Source: Ruegeria sp. EL01 (lineage in GTDB: Bacteria; Pseudomonadota; Alphaproteobacteria; Rhodobacterales; Rhodobacteraceae). From it: a stretch of 64,000 nucleotides of DNA. The notes beneath the pieces were generated by a model. That model did not search any database. It worked only from the letters and a program-made list of their open reading frames with translations, and was not told the DNA's origin. Made by a program: the position numbers and the translations under genes. Location of the stretch: the NCBI RefSeq assembly GCF_900313035.1, contig NZ_OMPS01000004.1, positions 88,098 through 152,097 of the forward strand. The letters run 5' to 3'. Shown here in pieces: positions 17,823 through 26,508 of this stretch. Numbering within the stretch: position 1 is the stretch's first letter; each line of letters opens with the position of its first letter.

Positions 17823-18703
17823 TGGCTCAGGCAACTCAGGATACCGCCATCCGCACCGGGCGCATCACGCGCACGCTGATCTATCTGGTGCTGTTACTGT
17901 TCTCACTGTTCTATCTGCTGCCGCTTTACGTTATGCTGGCGAATTCACTGAAACCGCTGGAAGAGATCACCGGTGGCGGCATGATGAACCTGCCAAAGGT
18001 ATTGACCGTCGAGCCGTGGATCAAGGCCTGGTCATCTGCTCAAATTGGGGTCGAGCCGACAGGCTTGCGTCCGTACTTCTGGAACTCCATCAAGATGGTG
18101 GTTCCAGCGGTCATAGTCTCGACCGTTCTGGGGGCGCTGAACGGGTATGTGCTGACAAAGTGGCGGTTCAAATATGACACCATCCTGTTTGGCTTGATGT
18201 TGTTCGCTTGTTTCATCCCGTTCCAGATTGTGCTGATCCCGATGGCACGGATGCTTGGCCTGATGGGATTGGCGGGTACAACCTGGGGGCTGGTGCTGGT
18301 GCATGTGGTTTACGGTGTCGGGTTCACGACGCTTTATTTTCGGAACTACTATGCTGTCTTCCCGACTGAACTGATACGGGCCGCGCAAATCGATGGGGCT
18401 GGGTTCTTTCAGATCTTCTGGCGCATTCTTCTGCCCAGCTCCGGGCCAATCGCAGTGGTTTCAATCATATGGCAGTTCACAAACATCTGGAATGACTTCC
18501 TGTTTGGCGCGTCCTTTGCGGATGCCAACAGTCAACCGATGACGGTCGCGCTTAACAACCTGGTGCAATCGTCAACCGGTGTGAAAGAATACAACGTTCA
18601 TTTTGCAGGCGCCATTCTTGCCGCCTTGCCAACTCTGCTCGTCTACATCGTGGCTGGTCGATACTTCGTCCGCGGCCTGATGGCGGGTTCCGTGAAAGGA
18701 TAA
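17822..18703 (+). CDS. sugar ABC transporter permease (second)
   Basis: A 293-residue MalG-like permease, also with six predicted helices. Its EAA loop is ELIRAAQIDGAGFFQIFWRILLP near residues 183-205. It partners the upstream permease and is followed after 6 bp by the ATPase gene. The C-terminal end RYFVRGLMAGSVKG is typical of CUT1 MalG-type subunits. Confidence 0.92.
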   Translation: MAQATQDTAIRTGRITRTLIYLVLLLFSLFYLLPLYVMLANSLKPLEEITGGGMMNLPKVLTVEPWIKAWSSAQIGVEPTGLRPYFWNSIKMVVPAVIVSTVLGALNGYVLTKWRFKYDTILFGLMLFACFIPFQIVLIPMARMLGLMGLAGTTWGLVLVHVVYGVGFTTLYFRNYYAVFPTELIRAAQIDGAGFFQIFWRILLPSSGPIAVVSIIWQFTNIWNDFLFGASFADANSQPMTVALNNLVQSSTGVKEYNVHFAGAILAALPTLLVYIVAGRYFVRGLMAGSVKG

Positions 18704-18709
18704 GGCCTT

Positions 18710-19822
18710 ATGGGTTTTCTGGACATAGACAATGCGACCAAATCCTACGGCTCGGTCGAGGTTCTGCACAAAGTTGATATCTCTGTTCGAGAGGGCGAAT
18801 TCCTGGTTCTCGTCGGCCCCTCAGGGTGCGGCAAGTCAACCTTGTTGAACATGATTGCCGGGCTGGAAGAGATCACCAGTGGTGAGGTTCGTATCAAGGA
18901 CAAGGTGATGAACGGGGTCCACCCATCGAACCGCAACATCGCCATGGTGTTCCAAAGCTACGCGCTCTATCCGAATATGACGGTTGGTCAGAACATCACG
19001 TTTGGTCTGGAAATGCATGGCGTTCCCAAAGCGGATCGCGACAAGGCCATGATCGAAGTCGCCAGCCTGTTGCAGATCGAACAATTGCTGGACCGCAAGC
19101 CCGGGCAGCTTTCGGGTGGCCAACGCCAACGGGTCGCAATGGGGCGCGCGCTGGTGCGCGAGCCTGATGTGTTCCTGTTTGACGAACCGCTGTCAAACCT
19201 CGATGCGAAACTGCGTGTCGATATGCGGACCGAGATCAAGAAGCTGCACCAAAATCTGGGCACAACCATTGTCTATGTGACGCATGATCAGATTGAAGCC
19301 ATGACGCTGTCCAGCCGGATCGCTGTGATGAATGGAGGGTACGTTCAGCAGCTTGGTACGCCGCAGGATATCTATGACACCCCGGCCAACATCTTTGTGG
19401 CCACCTTCATGGGGTCGCCTGCGATGAATGTGTTGCCTGCGCAGGTGGCGGTGCTGAACGGCCGTCCTCATGCCGAAATTGCGTTGCACGATGGTTCGAG
19501 GACGCATTTGCCCTTTAGTCAAGACAATCTGGCCAATTGGGAGGGGCGCGACATCCTGCTGGGGATCCGTCCGGAAACGATTACCGATGTGGATGGCGCT
19601 GACAGAAAATCTTCGAACATTGCGAATATGACCAACCGTATCGTCGTGACCGAACCCGCTGGTTCAGACACCTTTGTGTCGATGCAGCTGGGCGGGCGCG
19701 ACGTCATTGCTCGAATGCGTTCGGATGCCGAGGTTGCGGCGGGTCAGGATTTCAACTTTGCCGTCAACATGGAAAAGGCGGTGGCCTTTGATCCTGAAAG
19801 CGAGATGCGGATCGCTCCGTGA
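18710..19822 (+). CDS. sugar ABC transporter ATP-binding protein (UgpC/MalK type)
   Basis: A 370-residue ATPase with Walker A GPSGCGKST at residues 36-44, a Q loop (VFQSYALYP), signature LSGGQ at 134-138, Walker B VFLFDEP at 154-160, and an H loop in YVTHDQ. After about residue 235 comes the MalK-type OB-fold regulatory domain, including LGIRPE. It energises the two permeases. The last codons overlap the start of the following GMC gene (GTGA), tying uptake directly to the first oxidation gene. Confidence 0.93.
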   Translation: MGFLDIDNATKSYGSVEVLHKVDISVREGEFLVLVGPSGCGKSTLLNMIAGLEEITSGEVRIKDKVMNGVHPSNRNIAMVFQSYALYPNMTVGQNITFGLEMHGVPKADRDKAMIEVASLLQIEQLLDRKPGQLSGGQRQRVAMGRALVREPDVFLFDEPLSNLDAKLRVDMRTEIKKLHQNLGTTIVYVTHDQIEAMTLSSRIAVMNGGYVQQLGTPQDIYDTPANIFVATFMGSPAMNVLPAQVAVLNGRPHAEIALHDGSRTHLPFSQDNLANWEGRDILLGIRPETITDVDGADRKSSNIANMTNRIVVTEPAGSDTFVSMQLGGRDVIARMRSDAEVAAGQDFNFAVNMEKAVAFDPESEMRIAP

Positions 19823-21309
19823 CACGCGCCGATGTCATAATCATTGGGTCCGGCATGGGCGGGGCGACGCTGGCGGCGGCACTGGCACCGTCCGGGCGCC
19901 GTATCCTGATCCTTGAACGGGGGGAACGTCTGACCCCGTCACCTTGGGATAGGGACCCAAAGGCGATATTCGCTGACGGGCGTTTTCGGACCGACGAAAC
20001 GTGGCTGGATGGCGAAGGTAAATTCTTCAGCCCGGGCAGCTATTATTGTGTAGGCGGGAATTCCAAATTCTACGGTGCGGCGCTTATACGCTACCGGGCC
20101 GAGGATTTTGAGCCGCGCCAGCACATGGGCGGGCAATCACCCGGTTGGCCGATCCGATATGATGAGCTTGAGCCTGATTACCAGGCTGCCGAGACCCTTT
20201 ACAATGTACGCGGTATCACTGGCGAGGACCCAACCGAGCCACCGCACAGCTGCGGCTATCCACATCCTCCGGTACCCGACGAGTCCGATATTGCGGATCT
20301 GAGACATCGTTTGCAGCGAACCGGTCTGACCCCGTCTTCTGTCCCGCTGGGGGTCGATATCGACACATGGCTGGCAGGTGGTCAAACGACTTGGGATGCC
20401 TATCCTAACACCTGCGGTGGCAAGATGGATGCGGAAACCAATGCGCTGGCCCAAGCTTTATTGCATTCAAATGTGGAATTGCTGATCGGCGCAAATGCGC
20501 AAGCGCTGATAACCAGTGATGGCGGTCGCGTTTCAGGTGTCAAAGTCGAAGGGCAAGGTACTTTCGAAGCCCCGTTGATTGTTCTAGCGGCTGGGGCGGT
20601 TCAATCCGCTGCGTTGTTGCTCAAGTCCGCGAACGACAATTGTCCAACTGGTGTTGCCAATCGGTCAGATCAGGTAGGCCGCAATTTCATGAATCACAAT
20701 TGCTCGGCGGTGCTGGCGCTTCACCCGCTGCGCCGAAACCAGTCGGTGTATCAAAAGACGCTGATGTTTAACGACTATTACAACGGTGACGGCAATGGGG
20801 GGCTGCCTTTGGGCAACATCCAGATGCTGGGTAAGATCACCGGACCAATCCTTGCGTCACAAACCAACCTGCCAAGCCCGGTTGCCGCGCTCATCGCCAA
20901 TCGAAGTTTTGACTTTTACGCAATGTCCGAGGATTTAGCGAACCCCGACAGCCGCGTGACCGTCGAAGGCCAGCAAATCCGCCTGAATTGGAAGCGTTCG
21001 AATTGGCAAGCCCACGACGCCCTTGTCGTGCGTTTGAAAAAGCACCTGCGTCAAGCCGGGTTTCCGATCGTTCTTTCGCGTCCGTTTGATCGGTGCACCC
21101 CGTCGCATCAGTGTGGCACGGCGCGCATGGGCACCGATCCATCACTCAGTGTGGTCGATACCCATTGCCGCAGTCACGACCATCAGAACCTGTTCATTGT
21201 TGACGCCTCGGTCTTGCCGACCTCGGCCGCCGTGAATCCGGCGCTGACCATTGCCGCCCTCGCGTTGCGTGCGGGCCGCCACATCATTGAGACGGAGTTT
21301 GCGGCATGA
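19819..21309 (+). CDS. GMC family FAD-dependent oxidoreductase (first)
   Basis: A 496-residue flavoprotein with an N-terminal FAD-binding fold (VIIIGSGMGGATLAAAL, residues 6-22) and a C-terminal GMC signature: SHQCGTARMG with the active-site His region, then LFIVDASVLPTSAAVNPALTIAALALR. No signal peptide is seen. It starts with GTG inside the end of the ATPase gene. This branch of GMC enzymes oxidises alcohol groups of sugars, glycosides and sterol-like compounds. The electron acceptor is not evident and no cytochrome partner lies nearby. Confidence 0.85.
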   Translation: MTRADVIIIGSGMGGATLAAALAPSGRRILILERGERLTPSPWDRDPKAIFADGRFRTDETWLDGEGKFFSPGSYYCVGGNSKFYGAALIRYRAEDFEPRQHMGGQSPGWPIRYDELEPDYQAAETLYNVRGITGEDPTEPPHSCGYPHPPVPDESDIADLRHRLQRTGLTPSSVPLGVDIDTWLAGGQTTWDAYPNTCGGKMDAETNALAQALLHSNVELLIGANAQALITSDGGRVSGVKVEGQGTFEAPLIVLAAGAVQSAALLLKSANDNCPTGVANRSDQVGRNFMNHNCSAVLALHPLRRNQSVYQKTLMFNDYYNGDGNGGLPLGNIQMLGKITGPILASQTNLPSPVAALIANRSFDFYAMSEDLANPDSRVTVEGQQIRLNWKRSNWQAHDALVVRLKKHLRQAGFPIVLSRPFDRCTPSHQCGTARMGTDPSLSVVDTHCRSHDHQNLFIVDASVLPTSAAVNPALTIAALALRAGRHIIETEFAA

Positions 21310-22064
21310 CCGGAACTGCATTGGTCACAGGCGGGCAACAAGGCATTGGTCTGGGCATTTCTCGCGCCTTGGTTGCGGCTGGCTACAGGGTCGCAATGGC
21401 ATCGCGCTCGGCCCCTGACACACCGGTGGTTCGGGAGGCATTGGCCGAATTGGGCGCTGCCGCAATCTATGTGCAACATGATGTGTCAGATATCGCTCAT
21501 GTCCCAATGCTGCTGGACCAAGTCGAGGCTGATTTGGGTCCGATCTCCGCATTAATCAACAACGCGGGCGTGGGCGCTCCTGTGCGCGGAGATATGCTGG
21601 ATCTGACACCCGACAACTGGGACTTTGTACAGAACATCAACTTGCGTGGGGCGTTCTTTCTGGCGCAGGACGTGGCACGACGCATGCAGGCGCAACCTCA
21701 GGATAGCTATCGGTCAATAACTTTTGTCACCTCTGTCAGCGCAACGATGGTGACGGTTGAACGCGCCGAATATTGCGTTTCAAAAGCGGCCGCCGCGATG
21801 ATGGCGCAGCTTTTTGCCGTGCGCATGGCCCCGCATGGTATAGGCGTCTTTGAGTTGCGCCCGGGCATTATTGCCACCGACATGACAGCGGGTGTGCGCG
21901 ACAAATACACGGATCGGATCGAGGACGGCCTTGTCCCGGCGGCACGCTGGGGCGAGCCGCAGGATATCGGATCCGTTATCCTTCCGATTGTTGAAGGTCA
22001 GATGCAATTCGCCACTGGCGCTGTGATCCCTGTTGATGGCGGCCTGTCAATCTCGCGTCTTTAA
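21306..22064 (+). CDS. short-chain dehydrogenase/reductase
   Basis: A 252-residue classical SDR: TGGQQGIG at residues 8-15, NNAG near 85-88, catalytic Ser in TSVSA near 142-146, and YxxxK as Tyr156-Lys160 in YCVSK. The tail FATGAVIPVDGGLSISRL is typical of the family. It resembles 3-oxoacyl reductases and sugar-alcohol dehydrogenases. It overlaps the preceding GMC gene by 4 bp and is the third or fourth redox enzyme in the operon, so the substrate probably carries several hydroxyl groups. Confidence 0.88.
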   Translation: MTGTALVTGGQQGIGLGISRALVAAGYRVAMASRSAPDTPVVREALAELGAAAIYVQHDVSDIAHVPMLLDQVEADLGPISALINNAGVGAPVRGDMLDLTPDNWDFVQNINLRGAFFLAQDVARRMQAQPQDSYRSITFVTSVSATMVTVERAEYCVSKAAAAMMAQLFAVRMAPHGIGVFELRPGIIATDMTAGVRDKYTDRIEDGLVPAARWGEPQDIGSVILPIVEGQMQFATGAVIPVDGGLSISRL

Positions 22065-22091
22065 ACACCTAGGATCTGAGGACAAAACAGA

Positions 22092-23684
22092 ATGTCTGAA
22101 GGGTATGATTTCATTGTGATTGGTGGCGGGTCGGCGGGCTCGGTCGTTGCGGCACGATTGTCCGAAGACCCCGCGGCCAGTGTGCTGTTGCTCGAGGCCG
22201 GATCAACCGACCGGCATCCGTTTTTCCATCTGCCTGCCGGATTTGCCAAAATGACCAAGGGCATTGGTAGTTGGGGGTGGTCGACCGTGCCGCAGAAGCA
22301 CATGCAGGATAAGATATTCACCTATACCCAGGCCAAGGTGATTGGCGGCGGATCTGCGATCAACGCGCAGATTTACACGCGCGGTGCCGCGCAGGATTAC
22401 GACGGCTGGCGACAGTTGGGGTGCGACGGTTGGAGCTATGCAGACGTGCTGCCCTATTTCAAGAAATCAGAAGACAACGACACCTATGACAACGCGTTTC
22501 ACAGCAAAGGCGGGCCAATGGGGGTTTCAATGCCCGCTGCACCCCTGCCGATTTGCGACGCCTATATTCAGGCGGCTGGACAGGTCGGAATTCCTGAAAC
22601 ACGTGACGTAAACGGCAAAAAACAGGATGGAGCCGGGTACTACCAGCTGACCCAGCGAAATGCGCGTCGATCGTCGGCTGCCATGGCGTTTCTCGCCCCA
22701 AACCGGGGTCGTGCGAATCTTTCCGTGCGGACCGGCGCTCAGGTCCGCCGTATCCTTGTGGACCGGGGGCGGGCGACGGGCGTGGAGTTGATTGGTGGTA
22801 AAGAGATCACCGCCGCGAAAGAGGTCGTCCTTTGTTCTGGGGCAATTGGCTCTCCACGGTTGTTACAATTGTCTGGAATCGGCCCGGCGGCTCATCTGGA
22901 GAACCTTGGCATCAAGACGGTCTATGACCAGCCGCAAATTGGGGAAAATCTGCAGGACCACCTCGATCTATATTCGATTTGTGAGGTCTCGGGACCGCAC
23001 ACATACGACGGCTTTGCCAAGCTGCATTTGTCAGCCGTGGCCGGCCTGCAATATCTGTTCACTCGAAAAGGTCCGGTGGCCTCCAGCCTGTTTGAAACCG
23101 GTGGGTTTTGGTATGCCGATCCGGGCGCACGTTCGCCGGATATCCAGATGCATCTGGGGCTTGGAACCGGTATCGAAGCGGGGGTCGAGGCGATGCCGAA
23201 TGGCGGCGTAACCCTCAACGCTTGTTTCTTACGACCTCGATCGCGTGGCACCGTCCGATTGCAAAGCGCTGATCCCGCAGCGATGCCGTTGATCGACCCG
23301 AACTACTTGGCCGATCCGTATGATCGAGAGATGTCGATCCGGGGGCTGAAACTGGTCCAGAACATCCTGGCGCAAGATGCCTTGAAACCCTTCATCCTTG
23401 CTGAACGTCTACCGGGGCCGGGTGTTCGCACCGATCAAGAGTATTTTGACTTCATCTGCATGCACTCCAAGACGTCGCATCACTGTGCTGGCACCTGTCG
23501 CATGGGCAGCGATGCCGAAGCAGTCTTGGACACGCGCCTGCGATTCAACGGGATCGAGGGGCTGCGCGTTGCCGATGCTTCGATCATGCCAACGGTCAAT
23601 TCATCAAACACAAATGCACCTACAATCATGATCGGTGAAAAAGCCGCTGACATGATCAAACAAGATCAGGGGTTAACACTATGA
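22092..23684 (+). CDS. GMC family oxidoreductase (second), choline-dehydrogenase-like
   Basis: A 530-residue flavoprotein of the choline/alcohol dehydrogenase branch: FIVIGGGSAGSVVAARLSE near residues 7-25, ATP-like and GMC signature segments KVIGGGSAINAQIYTRG and CSGAIGSPRLLQLSGIGP, and the active-site HHCAGTCRMG, with the final SNTNAPTIM supplying the second catalytic residue. It differs clearly from the first GMC enzyme and is not a duplicate. It probably makes an aldehyde or ketone for the aldehyde dehydrogenase. It overlaps the Dabb gene by 4 bp. Confidence 0.88.
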   Translation: MSEGYDFIVIGGGSAGSVVAARLSEDPAASVLLLEAGSTDRHPFFHLPAGFAKMTKGIGSWGWSTVPQKHMQDKIFTYTQAKVIGGGSAINAQIYTRGAAQDYDGWRQLGCDGWSYADVLPYFKKSEDNDTYDNAFHSKGGPMGVSMPAAPLPICDAYIQAAGQVGIPETRDVNGKKQDGAGYYQLTQRNARRSSAAMAFLAPNRGRANLSVRTGAQVRRILVDRGRATGVELIGGKEITAAKEVVLCSGAIGSPRLLQLSGIGPAAHLENLGIKTVYDQPQIGENLQDHLDLYSICEVSGPHTYDGFAKLHLSAVAGLQYLFTRKGPVASSLFETGGFWYADPGARSPDIQMHLGLGTGIEAGVEAMPNGGVTLNACFLRPRSRGTVRLQSADPAAMPLIDPNYLADPYDREMSIRGLKLVQNILAQDALKPFILAERLPGPGVRTDQEYFDFICMHSKTSHHCAGTCRMGSDAEAVLDTRLRFNGIEGLRVADASIMPTVNSSNTNAPTIMIGEKAADMIKQDQGLTL

Positions 23685-23989
23685 TCCGCCACATCGTTCT
23701 GACCAAATTTCGCCCAGACGTGACCGCGCAGACCATATCAGAAATCTACGCAGGACTTTCCGAACTTTCCGAGTCATTACCCGGCGCAGGCGGATTTATC
23801 GGTGGTCGCAGCGAAAGCCCCGAACAAATTGAACGTGGCTATATGCACGGGTTTGTCATTGATTTCGATGACTGGGAGGCGCTCGAGGCATATGCGACCA
23901 ACGAAACCCACAAAGCACTGGGTGGGCAACTTGTCGAAAACGCCACGGGCGGGGTCGATGGGATTCTGGTTCTGGATCTGGAGGTCTGA
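23681..23989 (+). CDS. Dabb (stress-responsive alpha/beta barrel) family protein
   Basis: This 102-residue protein opens with MIRHIVLTKF and contains HGFVIDFDDWEALEAYATNETHKAL, the hallmarks of the dimeric alpha/beta-barrel (Dabb) family. Members include small cyclases, lyases and proteins of unknown role. Here it is translationally coupled to the second GMC gene and is 4 bp from the DUF993 gene, so a catalytic step in the same pathway is more likely than a stress role. Confidence 0.82.
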   Translation: MIRHIVLTKFRPDVTAQTISEIYAGLSELSESLPGAGGFIGGRSESPEQIERGYMHGFVIDFDDWEALEAYATNETHKALGGQLVENATGGVDGILVLDLEV

Positions 23990-23993
23990 GAGC

Positions 23994-25163
23994 ATGACCC
24001 TGACTTTGCCAGGTCTCGATGGTCAATTGCGTCAGTACACATTGACTGGAACACCGTTGGTACCGCGGGCGCCGAAGGTACCTTTGACGCGCACGGCATT
24101 TGCCGCTGCGCACGTGGTCTCGGACCCTCTGGCCGAGCGGAATCCCTGGGACGGGCGCCCGGCTGTGGATTGGGACGCTACGCTGCGGTTTCGGCAAGGA
24201 TTGTGGGATCAAGGGCTTGGTCTGGCTGAAGCAATGGACACTGCTCAGCGCGGCATGGGTGTGGATTGGGACACCGCGCTGGAGTTGATACAGCGTACTA
24301 TGGCGGCCGCTCGGGCGCATCCATTGTCTCCTCGGGTCGCATGTGGGGCAGGGACAGATCACATGCGTCTTGAAGACCTTAGAACCGCAAATGACATTCT
24401 GTCCGCTTATCAAATGCAGGCGGAACAGATTGAGACGGCAGGCGGACAGCTTATCCTGATGGCGTCACGCGCCTTTGCTGCAATTGGGGCTGGGCCGGAT
24501 GTCTATCATAAGGTCTATCGCGCATTGATTGATGGGGCGAAGGATCCTGTCATCCTGCATTGGTTGGGTGATATGTTTGACCCTGCGCTGACCGGCTATT
24601 GGGGAAGCGTTGATGTCGAAAAGGCCAGTGATTTTGTTCTGTCTCTGATCGCCGAAAACCCTCGCAAGGTAGACGGTATCAAGATATCTTTGCTGGATCA
24701 GGCCCATGAAGAGGCGTTTCGCGCGCGCCTGCCGGATGGGGTTCGCTTGTACACGGGGGACGATTTCAACTACACCGATTTGATTGCTGGGGATGGATCG
24801 ATTTATTCTCACGCCTTGCTGGGTATTTTTGCGGCCATCGCCCCAGCCGCAAGTCAAGCGCTGGAAGCGCTCGCTCAGAATGACATGGATCGCTACAATT
24901 CCTTGTTCGCACCAACCGTCCCGCTAAGCCGCGAGATTTTCAAGGGGCCAACCCGATACTACAAGGCAGGGATAGCTTACCTTGCGTGGGTGAACGGTGC
25001 GCAGTCTCATTTCACAATGCCGGGTGGCTTCCAATCCAGCCGCGACATCTGCCACTACGGCGAAGTGTTTCGTCTGGCAGATCGGGCCGGATTGCTTCTG
25101 GATCCGGATATGGCCAAAGAGCGGATGATCACACTTTTGAACCTTCACGGAGTTGAACAATAA
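23994..25163 (+). CDS. DUF993 family protein, aldolase-like TIM barrel candidate
   Basis: A 389-residue cytosolic protein that I recognise as DUF993, a family distantly grouped with dihydrodipicolinate synthase/N-acetylneuraminate lyase-like barrels. Visible segments include GTDHM near 119, the KDPVILHWLGDMFDPALTGYWG stretch near 180-201, and KVDGIKISLL near 222-231, where the Lys would sit at the position expected for a Schiff-base former. It is often found near Gfo/Idh/MocA genes. I infer a retro-aldol cleavage role. The ATG at 23994 follows GAGAGC. A longer in-frame extension into the Dabb gene is unlikely. Confidence 0.75.
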   Translation: MTLTLPGLDGQLRQYTLTGTPLVPRAPKVPLTRTAFAAAHVVSDPLAERNPWDGRPAVDWDATLRFRQGLWDQGLGLAEAMDTAQRGMGVDWDTALELIQRTMAAARAHPLSPRVACGAGTDHMRLEDLRTANDILSAYQMQAEQIETAGGQLILMASRAFAAIGAGPDVYHKVYRALIDGAKDPVILHWLGDMFDPALTGYWGSVDVEKASDFVLSLIAENPRKVDGIKISLLDQAHEEAFRARLPDGVRLYTGDDFNYTDLIAGDGSIYSHALLGIFAAIAPAASQALEALAQNDMDRYNSLFAPTVPLSREIFKGPTRYYKAGIAYLAWVNGAQSHFTMPGGFQSSRDICHYGEVFRLADRAGLLLDPDMAKERMITLLNLHGVEQ

Positions 25164-25168
25164 GCCGA

Positions 25169-26182
25169 ATGCGCAGACCGACGATCATAGATGTTGCGAC
25201 CAAGGCAGGTGTTTCCAAATCCACTGTGAGCCTTGTTCTGCAGGGCAGTGAACAGGTGAAACCCGCCACGCGCCAGTTGGTGCACGCGGCGATGAAAGAG
25301 ATCGGCTATGTCTATAACAGGTCTGCAGCAAACCTCAGGTCTTCCGGGACTGCATTGATTGGGTTGGTCATCAACGACCTCAACAACCCGTTCTTCACAG
25401 AATTTGCCACATCCTTGCAGATGGCGTTGGGATCTCGCGGGTATGCCGTCGTGGTGGCGAACACGAACGAAGACACCGAAATCCAGGATCAGGTTATCGG
25501 TGCAATGCTGGAACATGGTGTGTCGGCGTTGATCCTGTCTCCCGCTTACGGCGATGTGGCAAATTCCGTTGCCGCGATTGAACGTTCGGGCGTGCCAATG
25601 ATGCAGGTGATGCGTCAGATCAGCAGCGATTGTTCCAAGTTTCCTTTCCTTGCGCCCGACTATCGGACCGGTGGTCGTATGGCGACGCGGTTTCTTTTGC
25701 AGGCTGGGGCCCGACGCATTGCATTTGTTGGTGGGCTCGAAGGTCGTCAGGTCACCCATGAAAGGGTTTCAGGATATCTCGAAGTGATGGCCGAGCGGGA
25801 CCTTCCGCCCCTGATTCTGACGGGCCGCAGCAGCCGTTCATTCGGACAGATAACAGCGGCCTCTTTGTTCAAAGAGCATCCGGAATACGACGCGGCTGTG
25901 TGTTTTAATGATCTTGTTGCATTTGGAATGATCAATGCATGCCACCAGGCCCGCAAAGCCATTGGTAGTGAATTTCAGATCATCGGGTGCGACGACATCA
26001 AAGAGGCCGCCGAATGTTGGCCAGCCTTGTCCACAATTTGTTGTGGTGTCGACGACTTTGGCCGACAGGTAGCAGAAACCGTTCTGGATTGGCTGGAGAA
26101 CTCGGCTGAGCCATCAATAGTCAAACGAACACCGGTGCGATTAATCGAACGTCAAACCACGAAACCGGCTGGATTTTCTTAG
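25169..26182 (+). CDS. LacI-family transcriptional regulator
   Basis: A 337-residue LacI-type regulator. The DNA-binding headpiece TIIDVATKAGVSKSTVSLVLQGSEQVKPATRQ (residues 5-36) contains the helix-turn-helix and is followed by the hinge helix (NRSAANLRSSG). The remainder is a periplasmic-binding-protein-like effector domain. It is the last gene of the operon, 5 bp after the DUF993 gene. It probably binds the paired palindromes at 10611-10643 and releases them when the transported compound or an intermediate is present. Confidence 0.9.
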   Translation: MRRPTIIDVATKAGVSKSTVSLVLQGSEQVKPATRQLVHAAMKEIGYVYNRSAANLRSSGTALIGLVINDLNNPFFTEFATSLQMALGSRGYAVVVANTNEDTEIQDQVIGAMLEHGVSALILSPAYGDVANSVAAIERSGVPMMQVMRQISSDCSKFPFLAPDYRTGGRMATRFLLQAGARRIAFVGGLEGRQVTHERVSGYLEVMAERDLPPLILTGRSSRSFGQITAASLFKEHPEYDAAVCFNDLVAFGMINACHQARKAIGSEFQIIGCDDIKEAAECWPALSTICCGVDDFGRQVAETVLDWLENSAEPSIVKRTPVRLIERQTTKPAGFS

Positions 26183-26508
26183 CCTATAAGGGTGCGGATG
26201 CAATCGGATAACTCCTCACCGCTATTGATATTCTTTCAGCGGTGCTCGTTCCTATTTGCCGAAACGTTGAGGCGCAGTTCTACATCCTAAGGCAAATCGC
26301 CAGCGTTTTTTTGTTTTTTGGATCGGGCATTGGGTGCCAAAACCGGGAAACAGTTGCCACCTACGGGAATCCCCCAATTTCGCGCACCCACAAGAATCGG
26401 TAAACAGGACTCAACCACTAGGTCTTCCCAGACCACACCACTTTTCCCCGATGAGGGGCTGGTCACTACCCCCTCGGCCGGCCCCTCAATAATTTTAGGG
26501 CCTTCCAT
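26183..26508. other. 326-bp gene-free gap with several strong inverted repeats
   Basis: No convincing gene is seen between the LacI gene and gph. Near the left end are CACCGCT-N14-AGCGGTG (26217-26244) and a T-rich stretch (26305-26318), which may end the upstream operon. To the right are GGGTGC/GCACCC (26332-26337 with 26384-26389), the perfect hairpin GGTCT-TCCC-AGACC (26421-26434), and GAGGGGC/GCCCCTC (26453-26459 with 26481-26487) followed by AATAATTTT. A 73-codon open frame exists on the minus strand, but it has no ribosome-binding site I can see and an odd composition. A structured small RNA is a fair alternative. Confidence 0.5.

Noticed and set aside
16938..17834. Long antisense frame of 298 codons opposite the first permease gene
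   Set aside because: Composition is Arg/His/Gln-rich with no motif, and it mirrors a well-supported membrane protein gene, so it is a GC-skew shadow.
26287..26508. 73-codon minus-strand frame in the gap before gph
   Set aside because: No ribosome-binding site, unusual composition, and it crosses several inverted repeats. A structured RNA or non-coding DNA is at least as likely.
26183..26508. 6S RNA, SRP RNA or tmRNA gene
   Set aside because: I could not find the conserved SRP GGAAGGAAGC core or tmRNA ends, and could not build a convincing 6S fold by eye, so no RNA family is named.
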